Assembly: GCA_965203305.1 (NCBI GenBank)
Contig: OZ241874.1
Coordinates: 3,472,001 to 3,536,000, forward strand
Source: Bin80 sp965203305
GTDB taxonomy: Bacteria > Bacteroidota > Rhodothermia > Rhodothermales > Bin80
Reading direction: 5' to 3'
Length of the DNA stretch: 64,000 nt
This document shows, piece by piece, positions 46,455 through 55,594 of this stretch. Position 1 is the stretch's first letter. Every line of letters begins with the position of its first letter. A program made the position numbers and the translations under genes. Below the pieces are notes generated by a model. The model ran no database searches and had not been told where the DNA came from. It was given only the letters and a program-made list of their open reading frames with translations.

Positions 46455-47831
46455 TCAGAATGAACGGCTGCTGGTACGCTCCTCTACGAGATTGCCATCA
46501 CTGAGCTCACGACTGACCGCACTGTAGGGACCATTCACGACCCGGTCTCCCTCTTCCAGTCCCGTCTTGATTTCAATGAACCGATCATCCGAAATTCCAG
46601 TCTCCACGGCCATTGCTGTTACCTTCATATCTTCGCCCACCACAAACACGATTCGCCGCAGGTCTTCTCCGTCTCTTGCTTTTTCAGGTTTATCGGACTC
46701 CTCCACTGCCGCGGAATCCGATTCTGCCTCGGCTGAGGCTCTTCTCTTTCTCGCCCGTTCAATCTCTGAAAAGTCGCGAACCGTCACCGCCTGGATCGGA
46801 ACCGTCAGCACATCGGCAACCGTATTGGTGAAAATATCCACCGTGCCACTCATGCCCGGGCGAAAACTCGGATAATCTTCTGTGGACAGCGTCTCTCCGA
46901 TGGGTCCGGCATCCGTCGTCCCCATGTCCCTCGCTTCGGCGTTATGGGGATCAAGAATTCGGATTTTGACAGGAAAGTTCGTAACCTGTTCCTGGAATGT
47001 ACTGCCCTGGAGACGGGCCGAGTTTGCAATTTCCGTAACGATTCCCTTGAACAGGCGATCAGGGTACGCATCCACCTCAATAGATGCCGTATCCCCCAGA
47101 GCCACATTCACGACATCATTCTCGCTCACCTCGACTTCCAGTTCCATCTGGTCAAGACGGGCAACGGTCATTACCGATGTACCGGCCTGAAGCTCGTTCC
47201 CGGTCACACGCTCTCCCAGCTCAATATTCAGCTGACTGATGGTACCAGACATGGGTGCATAGAGTGCCGTTTTTCGGAGCTGCTCTCTGAACTCTCGCAG
47301 ACGTGCCTCCGCACTTGCCACATTGAATTTTGCCGCATCCAAGTTCGCCTGCGCAATTTTATACTGCGTGTCGCTCTGTTCGTATTCATCAAGGGGAATC
47401 ACATTTGCCTCATAGAGCTGCCGCTGCCGGTCCATTGTCTGCTCTCGCAACAGCAGCGTGGCTTCCTGTTGCGACAGGTTCGCCCTTGCCTGGTCAACCT
47501 GGGCCTGTGCCTGCTCAACCTGAGCCTCGTAAAAATCGGATTTGATCCGCGCCAAGAGCTCTCCGCTCTGGACCTGCTGGCCCTCCACGACGGGAAGCTG
47601 TACGATTTCGCCCGAGACATCCGGGCTGATGACAATTTCGACTTCGGGCTGCACGCGTCCAGATGCCGTTACGGTCTGAGTCACCGTCCGGGTTTCGGCA
47701 GTAACAATCTCAACGCGTGTTGCGGTGGGCCCCCTGAACCTCTGTCCCACAAGTCCAAGAATGACAAGAAGAATTACGGCGGCCCCGACAACAATCAGGA
47801 TGGTGCGTGTGCGATTCTTTTTCTTTGCCAT
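46455..47831 (-). CDS. MacA-like periplasmic adaptor (membrane fusion protein)
   Basis: 458 residues. N-terminal anchor helix (~11-30, ILIVVGAAVILLVILGLVG), lipoyl/barrel-sandwich halves (SPDVSGEIVQLPV, LYAPMSGTISQLN) and a long coiled-coil hairpin (VEQAQAQVDQARANLSQQEA). A ~35-residue acidic/Ala-rich insertion (RRASAEAESDSAAVEESDK) near residue 365 is unusual. Connects the inner-membrane transporter to TolC. The gene is followed by the ATPase gene and preceded by tolC. Confidence 0.92.
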   Translation of the reverse strand: MAKKKNRTRTILIVVGAAVILLVILGLVGQRFRGPTATRVEIVTAETRTVTQTVTASGRVQPEVEIVISPDVSGEIVQLPVVEGQQVQSGELLARIKSDFYEAQVEQAQAQVDQARANLSQQEATLLLREQTMDRQRQLYEANVIPLDEYEQSDTQYKIAQANLDAAKFNVASAEARLREFREQLRKTALYAPMSGTISQLNIELGERVTGNELQAGTSVMTVARLDQMELEVEVSENDVVNVALGDTASIEVDAYPDRLFKGIVTEIANSARLQGSTFQEQVTNFPVKIRILDPHNAEARDMGTTDAGPIGETLSTEDYPSFRPGMSGTVDIFTNTVADVLTVPIQAVTVRDFSEIERARKRRASAEAESDSAAVEESDKPEKARDGEDLRRIVFVVGEDMKVTAMAVETGISDDRFIEIKTGLEEGDRVVNGPYSAVSRELSDGNLVEERTSSRSF

Positions 47832-47840
47832 CAGATTCTG

Positions 47841-49226
47841 TTATTCAAATAGTGGAAGAGTCGGATCAAGCTCCCCGGTGTAGTAGCGGATGAGACGCTT
47901 GCGCACAAAAATCGTGTATCGTGCACTTACAGCATCCTGTGAAGCCTGCACAAACTCGGACTGAGCCTGAGTAAGTTCAACCAGTGTCGCAGCACCGACA
48001 TTGTATCGCTCGCGAGTTGACTGCAGTGCCTGCTCGCGAAACTCCAGCTGCCTCTGGGTGACCTTTAGCTGCTTGTCTGCTGTCAGATAATCCAGATATG
48101 CCTGGCGCACTTCCACGCCGATCTGCTGCTGTGTGGATTCCACATCAATCCTCGCATTCTCGTAGGAAATCCTGGCCCGCTGCACCTGCGAACGAGTGCG
48201 CAGTCGGTTGAAGACTGGCAAACTCAGGGAGAATGAGATGGATTGGGAACTGTTTCTTTCCAGCTGCTGACCAAAATCATATCTCTCAATTCCGCTGTTG
48301 TAACTCGTACCTGCCCCTGCAGAAAAACTCAATTGGGGCAGTCTGCCACCTCTCGCGGCACGCAATCCCTGTGCTGCTGCCTCCACAGCAACCTCCCTGG
48401 AACGCAAGTCTCCCCGCTGCTGCTGTGCACGCGTGAAGAGATCCGCGAGATCAAACTCCTCGGGAGCCAGAAGCTCTTCCGTAAGTTCCGGAACCACAAA
48501 TTCATAGCTTCCCAGAGGGTCCAGTCGCAGGATCTGAAGCAGGTTTGCTTCCGCAATCTGGATCTGTTGCTCCGCCTGCAGTATCGCAAGCTCCGCACTT
48601 TCCACCGCTGCCTGCTGCTGATACAAATCTGATATCGGGCGTGTGCCAACGCGTACAAATTCCTCAATCTGGGACAGGAGCTGTTGCGTAGCAATCAGAT
48701 TTTCCCTCTGCACGGTAATTCGTTCCGTCGCCTGGATATATGCCAAAAACTGGTTGGCAACCTGAAACACAATCAACTGCCTTTGCCGCTCAAGACTCAG
48801 ATCGCTGGAACTTACACTGAGGCGACGCTGACGAAGCGTTGCCTGCGACTGGAATCCGTCAAACAGAGTCAGGGAAGTAAATGCATTCGCGTTGAAGCGC
48901 GTATTCGCCGTCGTCCGCAACTGCCCTGTGTTTGTATCAAAGGACAATCCGAAATTGGTCCCCGTGCCCGTACTCAAATTGATGCTGGGCAAAAATGCCG
49001 CCCGTGCAGACTGAACATCAATCTCGTTCAGCCGAACCTGGTTGACACGCTGCCGGAGTCCCGGGTTCTGGTTCAGTGCAATTCGCACCGCTTCTCCGAA
49101 AGTGATCGTCTGCTGGGCCTGGGCAGGCGAGGTCAGAGCGAAAATCGCGATCACACAGAAACCTCTGAACCAGATAGTCATGAATGCGCAAGTGGATGAG
49201 TTCAGGATGTACAATTTTGATGTCAT
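47841..49226 (-). CDS. TolC-family outer-membrane efflux protein
   Basis: 461 residues. Signal peptide near residues 15-37 (MTIWFRGFCVIAIFALTSPAQAQ; the shorter ATG at codon 17 is likely the real start). Two OEP repeats: TFGEAVRIALNQNPGLRQRV and the C-terminal copy with ISYENARIDVESTQQQ and ERYNVGAATLVELTQAQSEF. Forms the trimeric channel for the adaptor gene 9 bp downstream. Confidence 0.92.
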   Translation of the reverse strand: MTSKLYILNSSTCAFMTIWFRGFCVIAIFALTSPAQAQQTITFGEAVRIALNQNPGLRQRVNQVRLNEIDVQSARAAFLPSINLSTGTGTNFGLSFDTNTGQLRTTANTRFNANAFTSLTLFDGFQSQATLRQRRLSVSSSDLSLERQRQLIVFQVANQFLAYIQATERITVQRENLIATQQLLSQIEEFVRVGTRPISDLYQQQAAVESAELAILQAEQQIQIAEANLLQILRLDPLGSYEFVVPELTEELLAPEEFDLADLFTRAQQQRGDLRSREVAVEAAAQGLRAARGGRLPQLSFSAGAGTSYNSGIERYDFGQQLERNSSQSISFSLSLPVFNRLRTRSQVQRARISYENARIDVESTQQQIGVEVRQAYLDYLTADKQLKVTQRQLEFREQALQSTRERYNVGAATLVELTQAQSEFVQASQDAVSARYTIFVRKRLIRYYTGELDPTLPLFE

Positions 49227-49347
49227 GCGTCAAGGCCTCGCAACACACCAGCAAACTGATGTACGGAAATCCTTCTGCGGTGTTACATCGCGCCGTGAAT
49301 CTGCACCTCCGGCTCCGCACACAGTGCTAGGGAGTCCGCTGTGAGGA

Positions 49348-50187
49348 CTACCTGGCGTGAAGCCTCAGAGTCTTCCGGCGATGCTTTTGCCGGAGTTTCC
49401 GGAGTGCCTTTTCCTTGATCTGGCGGACCCGCTCCCGGGTCAGGTCAAACCGAAGCCCAATCTCTTCCAGTGTCAGGGGGTGTTCTCGTCCGACCCCAAA
49501 AAAGAGCCGGGTGATTTCTGCCTCCCGGGGGCACAGGCTGCTGAGTGCAACTTCAATGTCAATCTTCAGAGACTCTCCCTGAAGCGGTTCGTCCGGCGGG
49601 GCGGAGTCATTGCTGGGGAGCACATCCAGGAGACTGTTCTCATCCTCTTCGCTAAAGGGAGCATCCATAGACAGATGCCAACCCGTACGCTGCATGGCAC
49701 TGCGTACCTTCTCAATGTCAATCTTCATATCCTCCGACAGCTCTTCCAGATTCGGATCACGCTCGTGCTCCTGGGAGAGCCTAGCAATGCTCTTGCGAAT
49801 CTTGCTGATTGTGCCAATCTGGTTCAGGGGCAGACGCACAACCCGTCCCTGTTCTGCCAGTGCCTGCAGGATGGACTGCCGAATCCACCACACGGCATAG
49901 GAAATAAACTTGAATCCCCGTGTCTCATCAAAGCGCTTGGCAGCCTTGATCAGTCCATAATTTCCTTCATTGATCAGGTCCGTGAGATGAAGCCCCTGTC
50001 CCTGAAATTTCTTGGCAACCGAGACAACAAAGCGGAGATTGGCCCGGGTCAGCTTCAGGAGTGCCTCCTCATCTCCCTGTTTGATCCGGCGGGCCAACTC
50101 CGCCTCTTCGGCTGGAGTTACAAGATCAATCTGGCCAATCTCTTTCAGATACTGGTCCAGCATTCGCTGGCGGCGTGGAATATACAT
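49348..50187 (-). CDS. rpoD: Primary-type RNA polymerase sigma factor (RpoD/SigA-like)
   Basis: 279 residues, short because region 1.1 is missing, as usual in Bacteroidota. Region 2 is clear (ANLRFVVSVAKKFQGQGL, LIKAAKRFDETRGFKFISYA, VWWIRQSI), then region 3 and region 4 (LTLEEIGLRFDLTRERVRQIK). It directs housekeeping transcription in this lineage. The neighbours are unrelated. Confidence 0.95.
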   Translation of the reverse strand: MYIPRRQRMLDQYLKEIGQIDLVTPAEEAELARRIKQGDEEALLKLTRANLRFVVSVAKKFQGQGLHLTDLINEGNYGLIKAAKRFDETRGFKFISYAVWWIRQSILQALAEQGRVVRLPLNQIGTISKIRKSIARLSQEHERDPNLEELSEDMKIDIEKVRSAMQRTGWHLSMDAPFSEEDENSLLDVLPSNDSAPPDEPLQGESLKIDIEVALSSLCPREAEITRLFFGVGREHPLTLEEIGLRFDLTRERVRQIKEKALRKLRQKHRRKTLRLHAR

Positions 50188-50291
50188 GTTTGTAACTCCG
50201 GTAAATGTGCTTCAGATAGTGTGATCTGTTCGGGATCAGGAAAAGGTTTACACAACTTTCCAGTCAATGATCCGTGTTGAATGCCCTTCTC

Positions 50292-52604
50292 TTAAATATC
50301 TATGGGCTGCTTCCTGAGAATGAATACCCCCTCCCTGCGACTTGTAACAACAATAATCCCGCTCTCGAAATAGGGATAGCTGCTCCATGTTCCGTTGAAT
50401 CCTGCTTCATCCGTACCATACGGGGTCGTGTCAAAGTATCCAATCTCCACCGGATCCTCCGGCGTAGATACATCTATGATGCGCAGGCCGCTTGCATTGT
50501 TGGTCTGGTACATCAAATCACCATGGACATACAGATTATGATCCGTGGCGGAAGTAGGTCCAAAGATTTCGCGGATCATGACTGGATCACTCAGATCTCT
50601 TACATCCCAGATGAGTGTACGCGTCTTTTCCACTTTGCCAGCAAGCTCATCCAGTTCATCGTTCTGGAAAAAATAGGCATGATCTTCAGTAAGCCAGCCC
50701 TGGTGCACATAAGCAGCATCAGGATAGGAGCCTGTACCAATCGCAACCGGATTTTGCTTGTCCGTGACATCAGATATGCTGATTGCCGTTTCGTTGGCTC
50801 CGAAACAGATTTCCCGACCGGCATACTCCGTATCCGGTCCGTTATAGATCACGCACTGCGCATCGTGACTATATCCCGTCTTGCGCCTTCCGGTGGTCTC
50901 ATCTGCAAAGCATCCGACAAAAGCCGGAGACTGAGGTTCACGGATATCAATCATGTGCAGGCCGCCTCCACAAGTTTCTCCCCCGGCAGAAGCCCCGACG
51001 GCAAAGGCAAATCCCGTTTCTTCGTTGATGACAATGTTGTGCGCACTGTGAATCCGGTCGTAATGTACGGTTGCCGCAAACTCAACTGGAATCTCCGAGA
51101 GAGCTCGCAGCTGTGTCAGATCAAATACCTGCATTCCATGTTCTCCGGCACCGTCCGCGACAATAAATGCATGATCCTTGTACACCTTGATATCTCTCCA
51201 TGTACTTCCCGGTGATCCCTCTGTACGGGGCAGAGTTCCCAAGTACCTTGGCATGGACGGATTGCTGAGATCTATGAACACGGTTCCTTCCAGGTGTCCG
51301 ACCAGCCCGTACTCAATGCCTGTTTCGGGGTCTGTCCATCCCCATACATCACTCAGGCGTACACCCCGGCTCATTTCCATGTCCTGATTTGGCAAGAAGG
51401 AAACCAGGTCCACGAGTTCGCAGTCAAATCCTGAGGCCTGTCCACTGTCACATGTCATCTGCGCTTTGCGTGGCATGGATTCGCCTTCATTGAAGAGTTC
51501 CTGCGTCATTACCCACATCTCTTTCCATTCAATCAGCTGGGTGCTGCCCTCCCCATATGCAGCTCCGGGAATTCCGACTGCAATCGTCAGATCATCTCCT
51601 GCAACTACGGATCCGAATCTGGGACCGGCTCGCTGAATCCCGGTGTACTCGGGATCTGCGGTCCCGTCTTCCTGTATGGAATAAATTCGTACCTCACCTG
51701 CCATATCTCTGGCCATCGGTGCACTGACAACAATCCATTGAGAGTCCAGAATTTTGATCTGCAGTCCAAAGAACTGGCGACTCTCCTGAGGAGAGAGAAC
51801 TTGTGATTCAGTCCATCCTGCCTGGCTGCCATGCCAAATCTTGACCGCACCTGCCCCGGAGTTATGACGGGGTGCCCCTACCGCGAGAAAATCTCCCTGC
51901 AAGTCCAGTGCAGCACCGTAGGCAGATTCTTCTCCCAGTTCACCAGACAGGAGCGTTGTATCAAGCCCCCACGCATCATCCCGGTACGTATACAGATACA
52001 CAACAGAAGCCATGGGTGCACCGACCGCAAGCCTTCCCTGGTTCATGGCAAGAGCAGTTCCATACATGGACTGCTGCACATCTCCGGGTTCGTCAAGTAT
52101 GGCACTGCTGATCCATTCTCCCTCCAGATTTCGCCTGAAGAGATGTACCTGCCCGTCATCCCCGCTGGGCACTGCAATACCCAGCGCAAGCCATTCGCCA
52201 TCCAGTGAGACAGAAGTAAACATTTTGCCCTCCATCTCGGGATTCAACTTCGCTGTCTGCACAAAACTGCCGGGGTCATTTTGCTGTTCAAACACATACA
52301 GTGCGGATTGCCCCGCAACGGCAAGGGCTCCGCCCCCGTATGCAATCATGCTCCCGAATCCATCTCCAACCTGCGCATTCGGGCCCTGCAGGGAAGTTCT
52401 CAGAATCCATGATTGATCTTTTTCGCGCAAATATACATGAACCATTCCCGGGTTTTTGAACCCGCCGGGTTCGGCAACAAACAAATACCCATCGCCAACC
52501 GCGACCGCTCCGCCATAACTGGCAATGGATTCAGGAGAGTTTGCCGGCATCGCAGATGCGAACAGGAAAACAGCAAGACATAAAGCAGCAGATACTCTGT
52601 ACAT
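50292..52604 (-). CDS. Choice-of-anchor B family exported protein
   Basis: 770 residues. A signal peptide (SAALCLAVFLFASAMPANS) precedes two parts. Residues ~25-370 hold FG-GAP-like blades (e.g. AYGGALAVAGQSALYVFEQ). Residues ~380-765 carry the choice-of-anchor-B region (GYSHDAQCVIYNGPDTEYAG, HNIVINEETGFAFAVGA, HQGWLTEDHAYFFQNDE, DHNLYVHGDLMYQTNNASGL). The chain ends without an obvious anchor domain. Function unknown; probably surface-associated. Confidence 0.88.
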   Translation of the reverse strand: MYRVSAALCLAVFLFASAMPANSPESIASYGGAVAVGDGYLFVAEPGGFKNPGMVHVYLREKDQSWILRTSLQGPNAQVGDGFGSMIAYGGGALAVAGQSALYVFEQQNDPGSFVQTAKLNPEMEGKMFTSVSLDGEWLALGIAVPSGDDGQVHLFRRNLEGEWISSAILDEPGDVQQSMYGTALAMNQGRLAVGAPMASVVYLYTYRDDAWGLDTTLLSGELGEESAYGAALDLQGDFLAVGAPRHNSGAGAVKIWHGSQAGWTESQVLSPQESRQFFGLQIKILDSQWIVVSAPMARDMAGEVRIYSIQEDGTADPEYTGIQRAGPRFGSVVAGDDLTIAVGIPGAAYGEGSTQLIEWKEMWVMTQELFNEGESMPRKAQMTCDSGQASGFDCELVDLVSFLPNQDMEMSRGVRLSDVWGWTDPETGIEYGLVGHLEGTVFIDLSNPSMPRYLGTLPRTEGSPGSTWRDIKVYKDHAFIVADGAGEHGMQVFDLTQLRALSEIPVEFAATVHYDRIHSAHNIVINEETGFAFAVGASAGGETCGGGLHMIDIREPQSPAFVGCFADETTGRRKTGYSHDAQCVIYNGPDTEYAGREICFGANETAISISDVTDKQNPVAIGTGSYPDAAYVHQGWLTEDHAYFFQNDELDELAGKVEKTRTLIWDVRDLSDPVMIREIFGPTSATDHNLYVHGDLMYQTNNASGLRIIDVSTPEDPVEIGYFDTTPYGTDEAGFNGTWSSYPYFESGIIVVTSRREGVFILRKQPIDI

Positions 52605-52621
52605 TCAAGGCAAAAATTTTA

Positions 52622-52698
52622 TGGTGGGCCCTACGGGATTCGAACCTGTGACCTCTCGCGTGTGAGGCGAGCGCTCTGAACCACTGAGCTAAGAGCCC
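52622..52698 (-). tRNA. tRNA-Val (CAC anticodon)
   Basis: On the minus strand: acceptor GGGCTCT/AGGGCCC, D arm GCTC...GAGC, anticodon stem CTCGC/GCGAG with loop CTCACAC (anticodon CAC, reading GUG), T arm ACAGG TTCGAAT CCTGT. The 3' ACCA is encoded. 77 nt including CCA. Confidence 0.95.
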
Positions 52699-53153
52699 TT
52701 GTCGGAAGAGATCCTCCCTAAAGCTCCAGCGTTAACTCTTTTCATTGATCCAGTGTTCTTGGTTTGATTTTGGGTGACTGAAGCTGCACTGCCACTGCCA
52801 TGCAATCGGGACAGTGAAGCATGTGTGTACTGGGAGGTTCCCGCCGCCAGTGCTGCTGCCAGAGCGATTGCGGTTGCAGTTCCAACCAGAATACTGACAT
52901 GCGGGGGACGCACTGGCGAGGCAAATGGCAAACACCGGGACAAGCGTCTGCGAACTCTGGATCGCAATCCCGCAGGAATCCGGGAGCGGTATTCGCAAAG
53001 CAGTCTCCGGGTACCTCGCAAACGCCTGACCTGCCGTGCAAGCCGAGAGTCACACTCCACACACTCTTCAAATGCAACGCGAACCGAGCAGTCCATGGTA
53101 TCATCCACATACTCGCACAGGAACTCGTCCATACAGAAGACTCTGTTCAACAT
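52689..53153 (-). CDS. Anti-sigma-factor-like single-pass membrane protein
   Basis: 154 residues. The N-terminal part (MDEFLCEYVDDTMDCSVRVA, then FEECVECDSRLARQ) resembles a zf-HC2-type anti-sigma domain with scattered Cys/Glu. A basic stretch is followed by one hydrophobic helix (~88-105, ILVGTATAIALAAALAAG). The ATG at codon 8 (53132) may be the true start. Its stop TAG (52689-52691) lies inside the tRNA-Val gene, an overlap of 10 bp. No sigma factor gene is adjacent. Moderately confident it is real. Confidence 0.6.
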   Translation of the reverse strand: MLNRVFCMDEFLCEYVDDTMDCSVRVAFEECVECDSRLARQVRRLRGTRRLLCEYRSRIPAGLRSRVRRRLSRCLPFASPVRPPHVSILVGTATAIALAAALAAGTSQYTHASLSRLHGSGSAASVTQNQTKNTGSMKRVNAGALGRISSDKGS

Positions 53154-53302
53154 GTAGGGAAGTAGCTATTTGGCATACAATCAGTCTTGCTCTGAAATTC
53201 GCACCAGTACCCGCCTGCAGGAGTCCTTATGAAAGCTGAACATGAATGTTTCCATGTTTTCTGTAAAATTCCAAATTTGTTTCCAGATTGTCCTGAAAAC
53301 CC

Positions 53303-54379
53303 TCAAGGCACCTGCTTCCGCAAAGGTTCAGACAATAACTGTGTCATGAAGAGTGTCATGACCAGACGAGGACTCCGTTTTGAGAGTCCTTTGAGTTCAC
53401 TGTCCGCGCTCAGGAGCAGTTGCATAGCCCGCTTCACTTCCGCCAGCTTCCAGACTCTGACCGCATCATTGTACTTGTACATCATGCCTGATGAAACCCC
53501 CAGCTGCCTGGCAAGCCCCGCCTGTGGGGTGCCGTTCGCACGAGCTTCGTGCAGTTTCCAGATTCGAATAAAGCAGCTGGTCAGTACAGCCACGATCATC
53601 AGTGCCTCTCCTGCTCTGGAGGAGGCCCCCAGGATCAGTTGCTCGGCAATCCGGTGTGCATCCACGGCCCTGCGTTGCATAATTGCATCCTGCAGCTCAA
53701 ATACATTGATTTCCCGTGTCTGTCCGCTGGCTTGCAAAACATCCTGTTTCGTGATTACTTTCGGTTCTCTGTCACCGATATAGGTGATCAGCTTCTCAAT
53801 TTCCTGCGCAATCAGTGCCAGCCCGGTTCCAAGAAACTCTACCAGCAGCTGCCCTGCTCCGGCTTCGAGTTTGTACCCGCAATCTCTTGCATACCCCAGT
53901 GCAAACTGCGGGGCCTGATTGCGCCAGAGCGGAGCAAACTCTGCCACGCGCACTGCTTCTGAATTCTTCTTCAGAGCTCTGTATGGATCGGCATTGAATT
54001 TCGGGCGATTTTCACAGATCAGAAGCACGATGGCCCCAGGGTTTGGATGCTTGGCAAGAGAGGCAAGCAACTTGCTGTTTTTTATCTGTTCAAATCCGCG
54101 TATGACAACGACGCGGCGATCCACAAGCATCGGAACGGTCTGGCACATAGTGAGGGCAGACTGTGCCGTTATCTCACTCCCGTGAACGACATCAAGGTTA
54201 AAGTCCCTGTCTTCGGGGGGGAGTACGCGGTCAATCAGAATTTTCTGAAGCTGATCCGGCAGATATGATTCTTCCCCGTAAAAGAGGTAGATCGGCTTGA
54301 ACCGGCCCTCATGGAAATCCTTCTGAAGATTATTGAAGATGTCAAGTGCTGTCTGACGCTTGTTCCTCTTTGCTGTCAT
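53303..54379 (-). CDS. holA: DNA polymerase III delta subunit
   Basis: 358 residues. FKPIYLFYGEESYLPDQL (modified P-loop region), RRVVVIRGFEQIKNSKLL, and the C-terminal collar domain (GEALMIVAVLTSCFIRIWKLHEA, LLSADSELKG) match HolA, the clamp-loader wrench. The ATG overlaps the preceding gene's stop by 4 bp (ATGA). Confidence 0.93.
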   Translation of the reverse strand: MTAKRNKRQTALDIFNNLQKDFHEGRFKPIYLFYGEESYLPDQLQKILIDRVLPPEDRDFNLDVVHGSEITAQSALTMCQTVPMLVDRRVVVIRGFEQIKNSKLLASLAKHPNPGAIVLLICENRPKFNADPYRALKKNSEAVRVAEFAPLWRNQAPQFALGYARDCGYKLEAGAGQLLVEFLGTGLALIAQEIEKLITYIGDREPKVITKQDVLQASGQTREINVFELQDAIMQRRAVDAHRIAEQLILGASSRAGEALMIVAVLTSCFIRIWKLHEARANGTPQAGLARQLGVSSGMMYKYNDAVRVWKLAEVKRAMQLLLSADSELKGLSKRSPRLVMTLFMTQLLSEPLRKQVP

Positions 54380-54834
54380 GAATGATCACGATACAGTTTC
54401 TGTGCAACTTCCCTGAGTGTATCTGTATCCTTGTGAGAGGCATGCAAAAGAAGCCTGTATACATTCACGCCATCCGTTATCTCCTGATTCCAGTCTTTTG
54501 CATCCAGAGCATCAGCGGCTTCAATAACGGACTGCCGTGCCATTTCTACTTCCTTCAGAATCTGTTCTATGGAAAGACCGTTCCAGTCTTTTTCGCGAGC
54601 CATTCCAGATTTTTTGCGACCAAGCAAGTTTTGTAGTGCCGGGAGAAGTTCATTGCGATCCCGCATAATGATGGCACCGTAGCACTGCTTGACGGATGCC
54701 CCCCGCTCTACATTTGTAATTTGGGCTTCGTGCATAAGCGCAGTTACCTGCTGCAGGGCGGCAACTTCATCCAACAGATAGCGAAGCTGGCCTAGCAAGT
54801 CCGCACGGTACTGCTCTGAACTTGATTCAGACAT
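54376..54834 (-). CDS. DinB-like helical protein, unknown function
   Basis: 152 residues from ATG 54834 (MSESSSEQYRADLLGQL). All-helical composition, with helices such as LLDEVAALQQVTALMHEAQI and DGVNVYRLLLHASHKDTDTL. The arrangement resembles a DinB/four-helix bundle, but no metal-His triad is obvious, so the family call is tentative. It overlaps nuoI by 8 bp and holA by 4 bp. The longer frame from 54876 reaches further into nuoI. Confidence 0.6.
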   Translation of the reverse strand: MSESSSEQYRADLLGQLRYLLDEVAALQQVTALMHEAQITNVERGASVKQCYGAIIMRDRNELLPALQNLLGRKKSGMAREKDWNGLSIEQILKEVEMARQSVIEAADALDAKDWNQEITDGVNVYRLLLHASHKDTDTLREVAQKLYRDHS

Positions 54835-55537
54835 TGTCTGACGGAGGACGACCTTCCCAGGTATTTTCCGATGCAATCGGGGTTTCGGATCGGAGATGCG
54901 TGTTCTTCAGGGACGGCATTTGCGTCTCCGCCAGATCATGCACAATATGCCGGTCTCGCAGACTGTGCAAGTTATTGTCCTTGCGATGCTCCCATGGCTC
55001 GGCATTCTCCTGCTTGTTACGAGCCTCCTCCAGGTACTCCAGCCGATCCGTGAGTCGCTCTGAGGGAACCAGCAAGCGATCAAGTCCGAAGATTGCCTCA
55101 TCTCGCCCGTGGAAGGTGAGATCATATTCCTTGGACATTACAATCGCTTCCTCTGGACACACCTCCTCACAGAATCCACAATAAATGCACCGAAGCATGT
55201 TGATTTCAAACCATGCGGGTTCCCGTTCTTTGCTGCTGTTCGGATCATCCACCTCGCGTGACTGCATGGAGATTGCCATCGGCGGACAGGCCTTGGCACA
55301 AAGATTACAGGACACACAGCGAGGCTTCCCGTCTTCTTCTACAAGCACGGGACGGCCCCGATAGGAATCTGGTGGCTCCCACAGCTCATCTGGATATTCG
55401 GTCGTGTAGGTTGGTTCCTTGATCATCTTCCGGAAACTGTACGCCAGTCCTTTGAAGATTTCCGGCAGATAGAGTCGCTCCCAGAAGTTGAGCTTGCGTT
55501 CGTTTTCGGTTTTGGTATTCTTTGGTATCCCGGGCAT
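54827..55537 (-). CDS. nuoI: NADH-quinone oxidoreductase subunit I (NuoI-like ferredoxin)
   Basis: 236 residues, longer than typical NuoI (~160-180) because of a ~60-residue C-terminal tail. Two 4Fe-4S motifs: CVSCNLCAKACP and CIYCGFCEEVCP. The N-terminal FWERLYLPEIFKGLAYSFRK is the usual amphipathic helix. It carries electrons toward quinone in complex I. No other nuo gene lies next to it in this window. Confidence 0.88.
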   Translation of the reverse strand: MPGIPKNTKTENERKLNFWERLYLPEIFKGLAYSFRKMIKEPTYTTEYPDELWEPPDSYRGRPVLVEEDGKPRCVSCNLCAKACPPMAISMQSREVDDPNSSKEREPAWFEINMLRCIYCGFCEEVCPEEAIVMSKEYDLTFHGRDEAIFGLDRLLVPSERLTDRLEYLEEARNKQENAEPWEHRKDNNLHSLRDRHIVHDLAETQMPSLKNTHLRSETPIASENTWEGRPPSDNV

Positions 55538-55594
55538 GGAGTTGGTTTCTGATCAGATACCGGGTATTATATCATCGGGCAGAGATTGTTCCAC

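Noticed and set aside
46944..47852. 302-codon plus-strand frame opposite the MacA-like gene
   Set aside because: Shadow frame; the minus strand has clear adaptor-protein motifs across the same bases.
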